DNA of 64,000 bases from Fagopyrum homotropicum (GCA_033239125.1 BSWB01000008.1:8276001-8340000); one strand, 5' to 3'; counted from the stretch's first letter, positions 46,446 to 58,696 are shown. Notes: generated from the letters alone by a model not told the origin. Program-made: numbers and translations.

Positions 46446-46463
46446 GATGGGAGGCAACCCATT
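46446..46463 (+). other. Conserved AGGCAA-loop hairpin after pol (H)
   Basis: GATGGG-AGGCAA-CCCATT: the outer pairs differ from A/B and F yet pair (A-T, T-A, and G-U as RNA), with the same loop and the same upstream GACCTTAAAGAAGCGCTT block. Confidence 0.76.
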
Positions 46464-48075
46464 GGTAACGTTTTTCCCTTTTTCATTTTGTTTTTGTTTT
46501 TGATTTTTCTGTTTTTGTGTGTGTTTGGTGTGTTTTGTGTGTGTGCTAGAATCTTGGTAGCATTGGAAGCCTTGCATGGCATGTGAATGATGATGATGAA
46601 CCCCTCATCAATTATGGGTGGAGCGGACGCGGAACTTGGACGGCTAGCGGTGCCTAGCGCGGGTCCCGATGCTTTGATGAACACTTAGAGCTCTCTACCA
46701 TTGTTGATAGGATCATCCACCACCAATTCCACTTGAGAAATCCCAAATACCATAGCAAACCATTTTTACATTGTGAGAACCTTCTTTCACTCTTCTTTAC
46801 TTCATTTACACATTGGGGACAATGTGTTTCTAAGTATGGGGTGGGGTTTGCATGATCTTTTGCATGATTAGCATCTAGGGTAGTTTCATATTATCACATG
46901 TCTTGCATTGTATATACTCATTTCGAAAATCCAAAAAAATCAGAAATTTTAAAAAAAATTTGTGCTTTCTAGGCTTGGATATGACCCTAATGATGAATCT
47001 TGTCTTGTGGATTGGCTATGGATGGCCTTATGTGTTAAATTTATGAATGGAATATGTGGACTTAAAGTACTTCTCTTGAATCCCATGAATGATTTGTGAT
47101 CATGATGTTTGCCTAGAATGGATTGAGTATTGAAAGTCGAAATTACATGCTAGTTCTTACACACCATCTAGGAATGAATGAGGCAATTCATCTTTCTCTT
47201 CTTCTCATCTTGATCACGATGTTTAAGCACTTCAATTGATATAAATTTGACCTCTTTTGACCCATCCGGGAATAGGAGCATGTTAGTGTGTTGATGTGTG
47301 TGAAAAGCAAGTGTGGGGTGAAGATGTTGATGAAAGAATGCCATGAATAAAATGTTGATATTATTGTGAAAGTGTAGACAAAAATATAGGTTTGGGGACA
47401 TTGGTTTAAATGACAAGTAACTCGGCACACTTCACATAATCGGGTGTTGGTGCCTTGTCAAAGTCAAATAAACCGATAGTCCTAACGAGCTTTGGTATGT
47501 GTGCCCGGTGTGGATGCACCTCGAAAAATAGAAAAAGCCCGAGGATGGCTAATCACCAAGGTTTCGGCTTTTGTACACCAATGCCATTGTCTCAAAAATA
47601 AGTGAAGGAAAAAGAAAAGAAATAAAAGATGGAGAAAATATACACTCGAGGAAAGTTGATCGAGGACAAAATTGTGGAGTTAGTTCCATTCCCGGATTAG
47701 CATCACATAGCCTAGAAAAATCCCCACCTAATCACAACGTTTCTTGGCCTTTTATGCCATAAGACCTTATGACCTATTTGCATGTTTGTAAGACTTAGTA
47801 ATTTAGATTGGATATGCTCTTGATCATCTTGACTTCTTCATTTTTACATTTCATGCATGCTTTCGAGTTAAGTATAATTGTCTTTCCGCCTTCATTTATA
47901 TGATACATAATTGCTTGTCCGTTGCCATGAAATATGACTATGAAGGTGATCCAATAGTAGAAGCACAAACCCAAAAAGATTTTGCCATTTTTCTGCATAC
48001 ATAAATCATGTCATCTCTTAGTCTATAGTTGGGAATTTGCTCGGGGACGAGCAAACCTTAAGTATGGGGTATTTT
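46464..48075 (+). other. Non-coding 3' region of H with two PPT modules
   Basis: A T/G-rich run follows the hairpin, then a 33-codon ATG ORF (about 46587-46690) that I do not recognise and do not trust. Internal module: ACACATTG-GGGA-CAATGTGT (46808-46827) then TAAGTATGGGGTGGGG from 46831. The conserved block shared with A, B and I is at about 47409-47580. Terminal module: TTTGCTCG-GGGA-CGAGCAAA (48036-48055) then TTAAGTATGGGG before the LTR. Confidence 0.75.
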
Positions 48076-49902
48076 TGATAACACGATTTATGACTTAGGT
48101 TTAGGTAGTCATTTAGATATATTTCTCACTCATTCATGCATGGTTTAGCACTAGTCTACGACGTTTTCACTCAATTCACGTATTTTGTCGAGATAGATGT
48201 CTACACGGACTTTTGCATTGCTTTGTAGGTATTTTGGGAGATTTAGGAGCTTAATCGATACGTTTGAGGATCGTTCATCAAGATGACACACCCTCGGACT
48301 CATTAGGATGCAAGCTAGAGGCTAAGGAGGACTCATGGAACCTTGTCAACACAAGCCATGCACCAAATCGAAGCTTAATGAACCAAGGCAACGCTGAAGC
48401 ACCAAACCACGGTCACTGAAGGGTCCACGGCCGTGGAACCAACCGTGGTTTTTGCCAGACGGTTGTGACAGCTGTGCCACGATCTCTTGGCCTTATCTAG
48501 CATAGTGGTAGTATAAAAGTGGTCCTGCAAGGCTGAGAAAAGGCATCTTGGAGCAGCCCTCCATTATCCACTACCATTCTCTCCCACACTCTCTCAACAA
48601 GAAGATTCTCTCAAGGAGGGAAACACCATTGTAGGAGGAGAAGAGTTCCATTGGAGAAGAGAAGAAGAACACACCATTGCTAGACTTTGATAGCTTTTGT
48701 AGTGAAGAATTTCGGAATTGATTTCTAGAGTTGTATGAACCATTTAAACCTTCTTTTGGAAGGGTTGTGAGTCATTCTAATCTTACTTTCAGCTTGGTTT
48801 AGTTTGCTTCACTTTTTCATCTCTTTCTCTTCATTATCTTGCAAATGGAAGCCATGATTTTATGTTTAATGATTTCGATTGTTATGATGAATGTTGTAGG
48901 CTAAATAGATGCGATTCTAGGGTAAGGAAAGGATGGTTGTGGCTAGGACTATGATAGGATGGACTTAGATTTCCCCTTGGATGAGTCACTCATTTGAACG
49001 AAGCCTCTGTTAGGGTCCACGGTTTGTTCTTGCCAGACCACGGCCGTGGACTTGGTAGAACAGCCCGTGGTTTCCCTGGTTCGATGGATCTAAGTTCTAG
49101 ATTGTTAAAATGTTGAAATCCTAGGGTTTGTTGAGTAAAATCTAACCAAGAGTGATCTAGTGTTAGCAACTAAGAGTTTGAAGAGACTTACCCGGTGATT
49201 CTTACTCTTTGATTCCAAAGATGACAAACCCTAAGGTAGTGGTGAGCCTCATAAGCCGCCATTGGAATAAGTGTGCTAGGATAGTTGTTTAGGACTAACC
49301 CTTCCGAGACTTACCCGGTGAAGATAGGTTAGACCTCTAGGTGACAAATCCGGTTTGTGTAGAATTCCATCCCTTAGGCTCTTTGAGACTTACCCGGTGA
49401 TGAGACCTTAGGAACGGACTAGTGGATCATGAGACCTACCCGGTAATTGATCCCAATCTAGAAACACTTACTCCCAACACATTGAAGTTAATCCAAGGAA
49501 TGATTAGATAGCTTGAGTCCTATGCCATAACCGGACTTTCCAACCCCTAGAATCCGCTTTCCTCTTTTGAACATTACCTCATTTTAGCTTGTTTGTTTGT
49601 GTTGATTTGTTGGCATAGTTGATTGCTCATTTTGCATGATTTGTGATCCTTGATTGATCACCCAAAAACCAACCAAAAGCATTTAGATTTTCATTTCTTT
49701 ACTCCTTTCTCTTTTCTTAACTAGATCTTCACTAAACTTAATCACAAATTGAATTAATCTCACCTTAGTCTTTGTGTTCGACCTCGGAATACTATCCCTA
49801 CTACAAACGTCCCGTACACTGCGGGTTCGCTAGGAGTTAGGAGAAATATAACGAGTATAAATTTAAAACCTATTGCGTATCACACACATCCTGAGCGTAA
49901 CA
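48076..49902 (+). repeat. 3' LTR of H (1827 bp)
   Basis: Pairs with 38773-40511. Full dyads at 48425-48436 and 49038-49049, TATAAAAG at 48512-48519, the four GAGACTTACCCGGT words, end GTAACA followed by target duplication GAACC. Confidence 0.93.
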
Positions 49903-49907
49903 GAACC

Positions 49908-50325
49908 CTACACCGTCTCGCCTCCCACGCCCCTGCGCCCTCCGGAAGCTCTCACACGCCGCATTGTGCAAACGCTCGCGAGCCACCTCCGGCGACCTAG
50001 CCACAACCGCCCCTGCGACACCGGCCCTCACCACCACCACACACACCCTACATACTCTCAAACCTCTCACTCTACAACGACCTCGCCCCTCACACTCTCA
50101 CTCATCACCACCGGCGACATTTACACCAACAAAGAAGTCGCCGGAACAGCCCCAGCACCACCACCTTCGTAGGCTCCCAGAATCGCCCTTTGCCCTTCTC
50201 CCGACCCCGTGCCTGCAAGTTGCCGCCCCTGCGCCAAGCCGCGCCTACGGAAAACACAACAGAGGGTTTGTCTCTTACTCTAATTTCTGAACTTTCTAAT
50301 TCCCTTGCTTGTTCAACTACAAGAG
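49908..50325 (+). other. F leader before ORF3
   Basis: Continuation of the F inter-ORF region after H. C-rich, with ORFs on both strands that look incidental. Dyad-type CGCCCCTGCG occurs near 49927, 50010 and 50225. No TATA box recognised. Confidence 0.55.
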
Positions 50326-51668
50326 ATGGAAAACCAGAAGAAATACAAGTTGTCGGAAACTGAGAAGGAGCGGTATAGGATTGTGCAAGGTCGGGATGTG
50401 TATGCAACTCGATTTCTGAACGTTCCTACTGTGGAAAATTTGGGCATGCTGGAGAGCATGCAGGCATTCCTCAACAATGCTAAGCTCGGTGATTTTCAGA
50501 TAATGAGTGCTCCAATACACCCCAAGCTTAGCCGCCAATTCATCGCCACATTCAAAATGGAAACAGTGGACCACATGTGTGTTGGACTTTTATTCAAGTT
50601 CAACAAAAGAAAGTATACATTGGATTACACCCAACTGCAGGAGGCACTAGGGGTGACTATTGCTGCCTCCGAAGACTGATGGGAACCCATCCCGACACCC
50701 GACTTGATGGAGTTTTGGCAGGCCGCCACCAGATCTGAGTTTCATGCAGGGGTGAGTATTCTAACAAATTCACTCACCCCTGTTTGAGGCTCATCTCGAA
50801 GATCTTCATGAGTGTCTTCTGTGGACACAAGGAGGAGAACAAGGTCGCCCTCAAGGACCTTCCACTGTTATACGTCTGCCTCCCCACAAACGACTGGGTA
50901 CCAGATTGGTCATACCTCTTCCTTACCGCTTTGAAGCGGATTAGGAAGAATGAGCCACGAGACATTGTGGGAGGTGGGGTGATCTCCTTGTTATCTACAC
51001 AAGTGATGGATCTCCCTGACTTGGAGAAAGGTCTAGAGGCCCCACTGTATACGAAAGGGATGCTGAGGAGGTGCAGGTTCATCAAGAGGGACGGGGAGAA
51101 CCTCTTTTGGCTCTCATTGGCAGATGGGAGTCACATCACATACCTCCCCCGACCACTTCCACTTGGAAACGAGCTCTCCGAGTTGTACGTACCCGCTGAC
51201 CCCTTTGCTCCGAGATGGCCTCAAGGGGAAATTGTTGAGAGATATGTTGCGGGCTCCAACCGGGTCCCTGTTGCTTATGAGGAGATGCCTACTGCAGCAC
51301 CGGACGACAGTCCGGCCATGGAGAGCCTTCAGACTCAGATAGCCGTCCTAACCACCCAGCATCAGGCATGGCAGACCGAGTACCAGCGGTCCATGCTTGA
51401 GCAGCAGCAGGCATGGCAGTCCAGCTTCGCCTCCTCCATGACCACTCATTTTGGCCGCCGGCAGGATGCTTGGCAGACGGCTCATCAGCAGCAATTAGAG
51501 ACTCAACAGCTGGCTTCACAAGCTAGCTACGAGACTTCATTTAGAGAGAGGTTGGATTCTCAGGAGGACCGCATCGACATGCTCTACCGCCGGCAGGAGC
51601 ATTTCTTCCGCCACTTTCCATACCCACCGGAGGAGGGTCCAGGTGGTCCATCCGGACCATCCCACTAG
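50326..51668 (+). pseudogene. Element F ORF3 (Athila ORF-1-like), two lesions
   Basis: Start at the ATG at 50326 (MENQKKYKLSETEKERYRI). The first 117 codons end at TGA 50677-50679; coding similarity continues (WEPIPTPDLMEFW), shifts frame near 50780, and is open again to 51668. The core (LLYVCLPTNDW, IVGGGVISLL) aligns in arrangement with the A/B core. The C-terminal third is Gln-rich and helical with long heptad-like stretches (about 51320-51610), predicting a coiled coil, and ends in Pro/Gly. Again no signal peptide or membrane segment. The family is more divergent than C/I ORF3. Confidence 0.8.
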
Positions 51669-52331
51669 TGGTATCATTCTCTTCCCTTTCTCACATTTAT
51701 CTTTGCTTCATTTTCACTTTGAGGGCAAAGTGATCTTCAAGTATGGGGGAGGGACATATCATTGCATGTACAATTTGTTTTGATTTGTTTTGAGTTGTTT
51801 TTCATCGAGTCTTATGAATTGTAATTCCATTTGAATTTCATAGAAAAAAAATGAAAAAGCCAAAGAAAATGAAAAAAGGCATGAAAAATCCTTGGATAAA
51901 CCGAAAACCCGAAAGGGCGGTTTAGGCCAAAAGAAGGTAGTCCGACCAACCTTAGGTTGGTGCAAAATTGGACTTGAGGGATGTGAGTTCAAAGTGAGAT
52001 CATCAAAGAAAAGAAGAAGAGTGGCAAGGTGAAAACCCGAAAGGGCACCTTGGCAAAATGAGCGACACCGAGTGTAGGTTTCCCTTTCGGCGTTTGGCGA
52101 CATATGAAGGGGAGTCATAAGGAGGTTGTCCGGGTAGGTCACTATTGGAGCAATAAGGATGGTAGTTTCTCACCCTTTTCTCACATTTTCTCTCTTTTCC
52201 TTCTTTCTTTCTTGGCTTTTCTTTTGTTTTCATTGTCTTTTGTGCTTACCCATGCTTCCTAAGGCCTTTGAGTCTAGTTGCTGTCATTTGTTTTAATCGG
52301 GATGAGTAAAAGGTCTAAGTATGGGGGAGTT
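51669..52331 (+). other. Non-coding 3' region of F: two PPT modules and three hairpins
   Basis: Internal module: TCACTTTG-AGGG-CAAAGTGA (51714-51733) then AAGTATGGGGGAGGG. Terminal module: a TTTTAATC/GAGTAAAA stem with one mismatch (52291-52311), then CTAAGTATGGGGGAGT before the LTR. Between them lie three hairpins: AAACCG/CGGTTT (51898-51923) and CAAGGTG/CACCTTG (52025-52052), both enclosing AAAA-CCC-GAAA-GGG, and ACCAACC-TTA-GGTTGGT (51945-51961). No gene. Confidence 0.78.
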
Positions 52332-53688
52332 TGATAGGTGATGGAATCACTATCATTTAGGATAGTTTTTAGAGTCATTTTATTGCATTTGTGTCGGTTT
52401 ATAATACTAACTCCTTGGTCTAGAAGAAGAAGACTAAAAGAAGCTATGGAAGGAGTTATAAGCACTTAGGAGTGAAGTTTTCACAAAGCAAAGCTTCTGT
52501 GGCTTCACCGCCCCCGCGGAGGCTTGTCACCGCCCTTGCGGGTGACACCATACTCCGGAGCGCTTCCTGCGCCTTCGCCAACACCAGCCACGAAGACTGT
52601 CACCGCACATACGTCAACCCCTGGCGCCCCTACGGTGACTTGCCCTGAAGAAGTGAAGACCAGCCTCTCCCCGCGCCTCTGTCTGCGCCTCATCCTGGGA
52701 GATGGAAGATGAAGAGTCTGTGTCACCACCCCTGCGTTGACACTAGGACGCCCCGGCAGCTTGGCATCAGAAACGGCAAGAAGTTGAAGTGTCAGACGTT
52801 TGAAGAGCATTAAAGATCTACCCCTGCAGAATTACCTAGCCGCCCCTGCGGCCATGAAGAAGATCAAGCGTTTTTGCCTTCACCGCCCCTGCGGAGCTGA
52901 AGGCCGCCCCTGCGGTTCAACGACAGAAGCTTTACTCCGGCTGTTTTCACCACCTTTATGGCATTAAAGGTGGCTGTTTTGGGCCAGCCATTTACTCCTA
53001 TTTAGTGTCTTTTGTAGTATAAATAGTCCTTGGTTGATTGCTAGAAAGAGGGACTTATCACCCATCATTATCCACTTAGAATCCAATTTTCTCATCATTT
53101 CCATTGTAATGAGTTGCTAAATCCCTTGCTACATTGGGTTGGTTTGAAGCTGCGTTGTTACTTTGGTTGTAATTTTTCTTTAATATAAGTTTTCATCCAG
53201 TAATGCTTTGTGTTTCCTTGATCTCCATTGTCTAATTGCATGTTTTATTATTACTTGAGATTGATCACCTTAGGTTCTAAAGTGCATGCAAAGAACTAGG
53301 ATTAATAGGTTTACAGAACACTAACCTGTTAAGTTGTGTTGATGCCGGTTGGCTCAACACATATATATGATCGAGACGGGAGATTTTTTGAAAACTTGTA
53401 AAAGGAACTCACCAAAGTAGCAATCGCATGCTTAGAATCATCCTAGTGTAGATTCACCCATTATTGTCTTACTTACTGCGTTATTTGTTTTCATAAGATT
53501 TTGTGTGCATCAATACAACCAAACCCCCCCCCCATTTGTTACTTGTTCTTATAATCAATAATTACATTTAATAAAATACCTTAACTCTCTTGGGTTCGAC
53601 CCTTACTTAACCACTATACTTGTTTTAGTGCTAAGTCGGGATTATATTTTTGATAGGGTATAGACGACCATATAAATACCTTTAGTCA
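52332..53688 (+). repeat. 3' LTR of F (1357 bp)
   Basis: Pairs with 33755-35212. CCGCCCCCGCGG at 52508-52519, further dyads at about 52840-52915, TATAAATA at 53018-53025. Lacks about 170 bp present in the 5' LTR. Followed by target duplication TCTTC, then E pol. Confidence 0.93.
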
Positions 53689-54146
53689 TCTTCCCAACAA
53701 TATTGGTGCAGCATGTGAGTCATTTTTCATATCCATCACAAAGAAATCAGGAAGAAAAATCAGATTATCTACCATCACTAACACATCTTCAATAATCCCT
53801 TTCGGGTAAACATTAGACCTATCAGCAAGTTGGACTACAATTCGAGTTTACATTAGCGGCCCAAGGCCAAGTGATTTATAAATTAAATAAGGAAGAACAT
53901 TGATAGAAGCACCAAGATCAAGCATAGGCTTATCAAAACGGGTTTCCCCTATAACACAAGGAATACTTACCATGCCCGGATCACTACATTTCTTGGGCAT
54001 TCGGCGTTGGAAGACGGCGGACACATGCTCTCTAACTTGCACCTTTTGCTTCCTATTCAACTTCTGGTTCCTCTTGATGGTGCAAAGTTCCTTCAAAAAA
54101 CGAGCATACTTAGGAATACTCTTCACAAGTTTAAGGAAAGGGATAT
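53689..54146 (-). pseudogene. Element E pol, upstream piece (pre-protease and protease)
   Basis: Minus-strand coding from the I LTR boundary: NIPFLKLVKSIPKYARFLKEL, then the protease with LDLGASINVLP, a stop after LGPLM (about 53848), and VQLADRSNVYPKGIIEDVLV...HAAPILLG. It stops at the F target site and continues at 33754. This makes E the oldest frame of the right block. Its gag should lie beyond element I, outside the window. Confidence 0.83.
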
Positions 54147-55890
54147 TGTTCGCACCAAACGGTATGTGCAAGCTTTAATATTTATAACCCAAGAAGTATG
54201 CTTGAACAAATATGCGAACCCGCAGTGTACGGATCAATTGTAATAAAAGCAAGAATTCCAGGGTTCGATCACAGGGACTTAGGTGAAACAAAGTACAAAA
54301 TCAGGTTGACAAATATTACAATTAACTAAAAGCAATTAAAGCAATCAAAGATGATGTAAAAGTCAAGTAAGGGGAAATGCGAATTCTAGGGATTAAAGCA
54401 TCTAGTTGTGGTTCCGACTCAAGATCTCAAAGGATAACGCGGACAAAGCTGAGGTTTGCAAAGGGAAGGTGAATCTAAAGTGGTAATAGATCACCGGGTA
54501 AGTCTCACTACTCACTATCCCAAACCAAAACTCTTATTATCGGGTAAGTTTCAAGGTACTAAGGAAAGGAACTATAATCTCAAACCAACACACCACCCAA
54601 GGGAATAGAATCAACCTTTACCGGGTAAGTCTCAGGCTAACTCACAAAGATGGGATGAAGGCACACTCAAACCCCAGTAAAGGATAAACCTTTATTACCT
54701 ACACTCATGATCTTAGGTAAACAAGCAAAGGAATCACCGGGTAAGTCTCATCCTAGGCTTGCATCGAACTAGGAAAGGTGTAATAAAGATAGGATTTGGC
54801 AAACTAGAACACTTAACTTCAGTTTTGGATCAGGAAAGATTCACCTCGTTCAGTCAGATCCAACCCCGAACTAGATGTTCTTCGACTGAGCGAGGTGTTC
54901 TAGGGTTAAGGTTAAAGACTCGAGCTTTCAGGGTCCTGCTGGGATTAAGATCATTCTATCATCGTCTTCCCCACAACTTTCAGCCAATCACCCTAGAATC
55001 GCATAAGAAACTTAGCCAACAATCATCATGATAACAATAATCAATTTAATGAAAAGGAAATCAATATTCGAACAAGAAAACCTTAAGAAATAGGTTTCAA
55101 TAATTGAATCAAATATCAAACAACAAGCGTTTCTCAATCACAAACCAGCAAAGACAAACAAACAAAAAGACAATCTAAGAAAGTCTTACAAACTCCTTCA
55201 AAAGCTAACTCCAAACTAGATTTCTTCCTCCCTTGATCTTCAATCCTTCAAAACTTCCAGAAAATCCCTCAATTGCTGGATGCTCCAAGCATGGTTGGAC
55301 TTGTGGAAAATCCAACCCTTTATATAGGAGAATTATCTTCCAAAGATAATAATATTTTAAAAATATAATTTCCTATAAAATATATTCATATCTCTAAAAT
55401 AGATCTCCCAAAAATAATATCTTCCTTCTAGAAATCCAGCCCAAAAATATAAGATATCTTCTTTCTAAAATTAAAAGATCTCACCCAAAAATATGGATCT
55501 CGCCGGCGGCAAGGTATTCGCCTTGGTCGGGACGCTCCTCAAGATCACCTCGGTCGAGGTGACACTGTAGCTGATCGAGGTGAAGCTCAACTGAATGTGA
55601 AATCTCTCGAATCTAGTCCAAAGTAAATCTTCTTAATCATTTCCATGCTTCCTGAGGTCTTCCTTAAGCTCCAGAATGTAGCTCTAATGACTCCTTAGCT
55701 CCTTAGCTCCATTTTGATGCAAAACGTGTCATTTTACCTACAATTACAATAAAACTAGGTGTAGACCTCGATTCCCGTAAAAGTAGATGATACAACAATA
55801 TAATCACATAATATAAATCTATACATACAAATTATTGAAGATAAAACTTCTAAACTAGCCCAAAAATATAGACTATAATACATGCTATCA
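54147..55890 (-). repeat. 3' LTR of I (1744 bp)
   Basis: Plus orientation TGTTCGC to GCTATCA. Dyad at 55548-55559, minus-strand TATATAAA at 55319-55326 with hairpin GGTTGGA/TCCAACC (55293-55317) at the expected start site, ACCGGGTAAGTCTCA words at 54493, about 54540 (degenerate), 54620 and 54736. Confidence 0.92.
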
Positions 55891-57302
55891 AAATACCCCA
55901 TACTTGTCCCTTTCTTGTCCCCAAGCAAGTTCCAAATCTTAGATACAAGATAGAATGGATTATAAGTCAGAAAGATCAATGAAAAGTATTTCAAAACATT
56001 TTGGTGGTGTGCTCCACTTGTAGATGACTCTAAAAGAATGCTTCATGGCAAATGAAATCAAAACATGATCAAAACATTTTATAAATATAAGAAAGTTGTT
56101 CATCTTTGCATAAAATCATAGAATGCATAATAAATCATATTTATCGAAATCAATCATGTATAATCCAGTTTAAACCACCAAGTCAATCAACAAGCTCGAG
56201 GTCTCAAAGGCTTCCAACAGAGGTCAAGAAACGTGTGAGGGTTGGATGTATATAGGGAATGTAGTGCTAGAATCCGGGAAAAGGATCTTACTTCACTTTC
56301 TTTGAAACTCAACATCTTCCACCAATAAGCTTTGCTTATTTTACTTTACTTTTTGGGATGCATGGACAGAGGTGCACAATAACCGAAGCCTAGGAGATCA
56401 GCAATAATGAATTTCTCGAGATGCCTCAAACCTTTGATGCACATACCATGACCTGTTAGGAATATCGCTCAATCCGACTTTGGCAAGACACAAACACCCG
56501 GCTATGTGATTGGTGCCGAGTTACTCATCATCATGATTGACTTCCCCAAACCTATTTGTTTCTTTCTAACACTTTCAGCCAACATCTCAACTTCACTTTC
56601 ACTTGCTTTTCTTTGTTTGCTTCCAAGTTCCCGGATAGGTAAAGGGAGGCAAATATGTATATGAGGGGCTAAAGCATGATCAAGAAGAGGAAGAGAAGAG
56701 AATGAATTGCCTTAATCATCCCAGGAAGAATGTGATAGAACTCATCATGTGGTGTCAACCTTCAAATTCAACATAATTTTGATTAAAACAAAGTATTAAA
56801 CGTGCTAAAACTTCAAACAAAGCATTTTGCAACTTAAACATATCATAAAACCTTTCGAGCATATAAATATTTCAAAACCAATCTGCAAACAAAATCATCA
56901 CTGAGGTCATATCCAGAGAAGAAGCACAAAACGTTTTGAAAAATCTCAATCAAGAACCAACCGCGATCGAGGTGTTCTAAGTCATCTGAGGTGTTCAATC
57001 TCGTTTGGCCAGAATCATTCCGGTCGAGGTCATAAATTTTTTTTTCTTAAACCAGTTTTCGACGTTTTTCTCAAACAAAAACTTGTATGTATGCATGAAA
57101 TGACAGATAAACACATAGAGCCAAATAAGATCATAAATATCCATCAAGAGTCATACAAACATACACATAGTCAAATAAGTACATCCACATACCCCATACT
57201 TGGGACACATTGTCCCAATGGGTCAAAATAAGTCAAAGAACAGAGTACTCACCGGACCTAGCTGAACTGCGTAAATAATAAAGAAAGAAAATCCATGCTG
57301 CT
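55891..57302 (-). other. Non-coding 3' region of I with two PPT modules
   Basis: Minus strand: internal module with hairpin CATTG-GGA-CAATG (57208-57220) and AAGTATGGGGTATG; conserved block shared with A, B and H at about 56370-56540; terminal module CTTG-GGGA-CAAG (55914-55925), then AAGTATGGGG beside the LTR. No gene. Confidence 0.7.
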
Positions 57303-58696
57303 CTAGTCCTCGTCAACTGGTGGTGGTGGATGTGGGATGTAGGGGTGCTGAGATGGATCAAATGGATACCCCATCATCTGCTGGAACTGGATATCCATCA
57401 TCCGGTGTTGGTAATACTGAGTCTTTCTCATCTGATGCATCCAGCTGTCAGTATATGGGCGCTCATCATCGAAGCGCTGGGACACATCCACTGTCATAAC
57501 TACATAGGATTCGATCATCTGCTCAGTCAGCTCATCAATCCGTCGGTGAGCTACTAGATCTCTGTGCCTGCGGACTTTGCGCCGGGCTGGTCGTGATGGT
57601 GCTGCTGCCTCCTCCTTTGTCGCCTCGTCATCTAGGTCGACAACTGGCACACTAGGACCGGAGGTATCAGTACCGGTCTGCATAGCAGCTCCACCATCAT
57701 CATACTCCTCCTCATCATCAGGTGGTGCAACATCTCTAGCATCCTGCATGTAGGGAAGCCAAGCAGAAGACCAGTACTACTGGTCCAAGACTGTGAACTG
57801 AGCTGACCAAAGATTGCCCTGAGAAGCAGTTGTCTCCCAAGGCATAGCGACGTACGGTGTACTAAGACCACAAGGAACCAAAATGCGCCTCGTGATCATC
57901 TCCTGAAGTCCAAGGGCTTCACAACCGCTACCACTATACATGCACTCAAATCCAAACCCATGGCCATAGCAATATGGGTCACTAAACCTCCGCAGTAGAT
58001 GTCTCCCTTAGACTTGCCCTTGACCCTATGCAAGTTCTCAGCCAGCATGCCTCCAAAGTCAGGCGCTCCACCAGTCAACATACAAATTAAACTCAGCATC
58101 TCACCCTGTCTTATCTTCTAGGGCGTCTCAATACGCACGAGAAGAGTCTCGCTGAATATCCTGTGAGCAAAACGGAAAACTAGGTGGAAGATAATATGCT
58201 CTCTAGAGTCCCCAAGTCTCCATCTGTCACTATGCTCCACCACATGGGCTATCTCAACCCAGAAGTCTCGAGCTACGGCTCGGGAAGGAAAGTCAGCAAC
58301 GGTGGTCAGGAAGCCAAAAACCTCTCAAAACTGATCCATCGGTACTATGTAGTTCCGGTTTAGCTACCGGTACTTGATGTTGTTCCTCTCAGGGACGTGA
58401 GTGATAGAACTCACGAACTCCATAGTCGGCTCGAGGTATGCTGGAGCTCGAATCTCCATTAAATCCTCCAGCCCTACCATAGAAATCATCTTCCTCAAGT
58501 CCTCCGCCACTTGGAGGCACTCGAAGGCAGCAACATCTAAAAATCGCGGGGCAACTATGGGACGCCCACATATCCTGTCGAAATCAGCCTGGTGACGCTC
58601 ATGTATAACCGGTATAGAAGGGTGAGATGCAGAAGAAGAGGCAGAACCACTGGGCTTATCTCTTAGAACCAACTGGCAATCGGATTTGTTGCTCAT
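57303..58696 (-). pseudogene. Element I ORF3 (Athila ORF-1-like), several lesions
   Basis: The ATG at 58696 (MSNKSDCQLV) aligns with the C start. The core shows the same blocks as C (PIVAPRFLDVAAFE, GGLVTHIA) but is broken by stops near 58364, 58330 and 58110 and a frame change near 57896. The C-terminal part (57749-57303) is open: an acidic DDGGAA stretch, a basic region (RPARRKVRRHRD), then a helical Met/Gln-rich segment and a Pro-rich end. It preserves the part of ORF3 that C has lost to B. No membrane segment. Confidence 0.82.

Larger units (their letters stand above)
38773..49902 (+). mobile_element. Element H: complete Athila-type element with intact gag-pol, without ORF3
   Basis: Two LTRs (38773-40511 and 48076-49902), target duplication GAACC (38768-38772 and 49903-49907), primer site, one long gag-pol, AGGCAA hairpin, two PPT modules. 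The LTRs differ at relatively few positions apart from one 86-bp gap, so H is one of the younger insertions. It uses the CCACGGCCGTGG word of A/B but has LTR ends TGATAAC...GCGTAACA and LTR words resembling those of C/G/I. ORF3, its dyads and its TATA box are all missing. Confidence 0.93.
33755..53688 (+). mobile_element. Element F: complete non-autonomous element (gag and ORF3, no pol), hit by G and H
   Basis: Both LTRs (33755-35212 and 52332-53688) and the 5-bp target duplication TCTTC (33750-33754 and 53689-53693) are present, so F is a whole insertion in E. With solo LTR G and element H removed, F is about 7.0 kb. Its interior holds a perfect primer site, gag, the AGGCAA hairpin, ORF3 and two polypurine tracts. 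No protease, reverse transcriptase or integrase is seen: gag runs straight to the hairpin that normally follows pol. Its dyad word is CCGCCCCTGCGG. Confidence 0.9.

Noticed and set aside
46587..46690. 33-codon ORF in H at the place of ORF3
   Set aside because: Too short and not similar to the ORF3 proteins seen in this window.
49873..50290. Two overlapping Pro/Thr/His-rich ORFs
   Set aside because: One starts inside the H LTR; C-rich leader sequence of F, no conserved motif.
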